A DNA stretch of 5,685 nucleotides from Chloroflexota bacterium (GTDB taxonomy: Bacteria > Chloroflexota > Limnocylindria > Limnocylindrales > CSP1-4), in the NCBI GenBank assembly GCA_025935655.1, contig JAICUV010000226.1, positions 1 to 5,685 on the forward strand, written 5' to 3'. This document shows, piece after piece, positions 5,491 to 5,685 of the stretch. The position numbers and the translations under genes are program-made. Position 1 is the stretch's first letter; every line of letters begins with the position of its first letter. The notes under the pieces are model-generated. The model was not told the origin of the DNA. It saw nothing but the letters and a program-made list of their open reading frames with translations, and made no database searches.

Positions 5491-5513
5491 CGCGATCGGC
5501 GTGCTCGATCGCG
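5491..5513 (+). terminator. Inverted repeat, possible terminator after the HTH-nuclease gene
   Basis: CGCGATCG at 5491-5498 pairs perfectly with CGATCGCG at 5506-5513 around a seven-base loop, giving an 8-bp GC-rich stem. It lies 86 bases after the stop at 5405. There is no strong T run, as is common in very GC-rich genomes, so terminator function is plausible rather than shown. The symmetric CGATCG cores could instead be a protein-binding site. Confidence 0.4.
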
Positions 5514-5590
5514 CCCCGTTGCGCCGGCTGGAGCGCCGAGCCGGGCGGAACGACCCTGCGCGTCATCCTCACGTGCATCAAGGGCTGGCG

Positions 5591-5642
5591 TCGAGCGGGG
5601 GTCGATCCCGGCCCGACCTCGAGCGCGGTCGCTCCCGGCCCG
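5591..5642. repeat. Diverged direct repeat pair of about 25 bp
   Basis: The segment at 5591-5615, starting TCGAGCG and ending TCCCGGCCCG, recurs at 5619-5642 with two substitutions and a one-base deletion, at a spacing of 28 bases. It lies in the 280-bp tail of the window (5406-5685), where no convincing gene is present on either strand. Its purpose is unknown. Confidence 0.65.
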
Positions 5643-5648
5643 GATCTC

Positions 5649-5662
5649 CGGCCGATCGGCCG
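5649..5662. repeat. 14-bp perfect palindrome
   Basis: CGGCCGATCGGCCG is its own reverse complement and is centred on a GATC. It could be a dimeric protein-binding site or a chance event in GC-rich DNA. It is close to the window edge, so its relation to a following gene cannot be judged. Confidence 0.6.
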
Positions 5663-5685
5663 TCAGCGGTCCTCGTCCCGGGCAA

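Noticed and set aside
5369..5581. 70-codon minus-strand frame reading the 39-bp units as a 13-residue repeat
   Set aside because: It starts at TTG with no ribosome site and overlaps the HTH-nuclease 3' end. The repeat being a multiple of three is not enough evidence for coding.

Overview
The window is very GC-rich DNA (by eye around three quarters G+C) with GC-ending codons throughout. It carries a deazaflavin (F420)-dependent nitroreductase-family gene, an exonuclease III and possible leaderless promoters with a TACCCT -10 box. Together these suggest a high-GC actinobacterium, perhaps of the Thermoleophilia type. This is inference: no rRNA or other phylogenetic marker is present.

Layout. 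Positions 1-105 hold about 4.8 copies of a 21-bp tandem repeat whose unit junctions can form small hairpins. Positions 118-968 (minus strand) hold a two-gene operon: a DUF385-type nitroreductase-like protein, followed through a TGATG overlap by an ArsC/Spx-fold protein. The second protein has Ser at the ArsC catalytic Cys position and contains no cysteine. The 54 bp at 969-1022 are a divergent intergenic region.

Positions 1023-3428 (plus strand) hold a tight four-gene cluster: a stand-alone ACT-domain protein, an ACT plus DUF5612-like protein, an HD-domain hydrolase resembling the cyanamide-hydratase group, and a class I SAM-dependent methyltransferase. The last three are separated by +2 and -4 nt, so they are very probably co-expressed. 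This looks like an amino-acid- or nucleotide-sensing metabolic module with no assigned pathway. Exonuclease III (xthA) follows at 3448-4347, behind its own -10-like box six bases before the ATG.

Positions 4348-4598 are non-coding and contain an 11-bp direct repeat at 23-bp spacing in front of a gene at 4599-5405. That gene encodes an XRE-type helix-turn-helix domain fused to a PD-(D/E)XK nuclease-like domain, a plausible autoregulated accessory gene. The last 280 bases (5406-5685) have no convincing gene. They contain two tandem 39-bp repeats rich in GATC, an 8-bp-stem inverted repeat that may terminate the preceding gene, a second diverged repeat pair and a 14-bp palindrome.

The candidates for something undescribed are the ACT/DUF5612/HD/methyltransferase cluster, the HTH-nuclease fusion with its upstream repeats, and the cysteine-less ArsC-like protein coupled to the nitroreductase-like protein.
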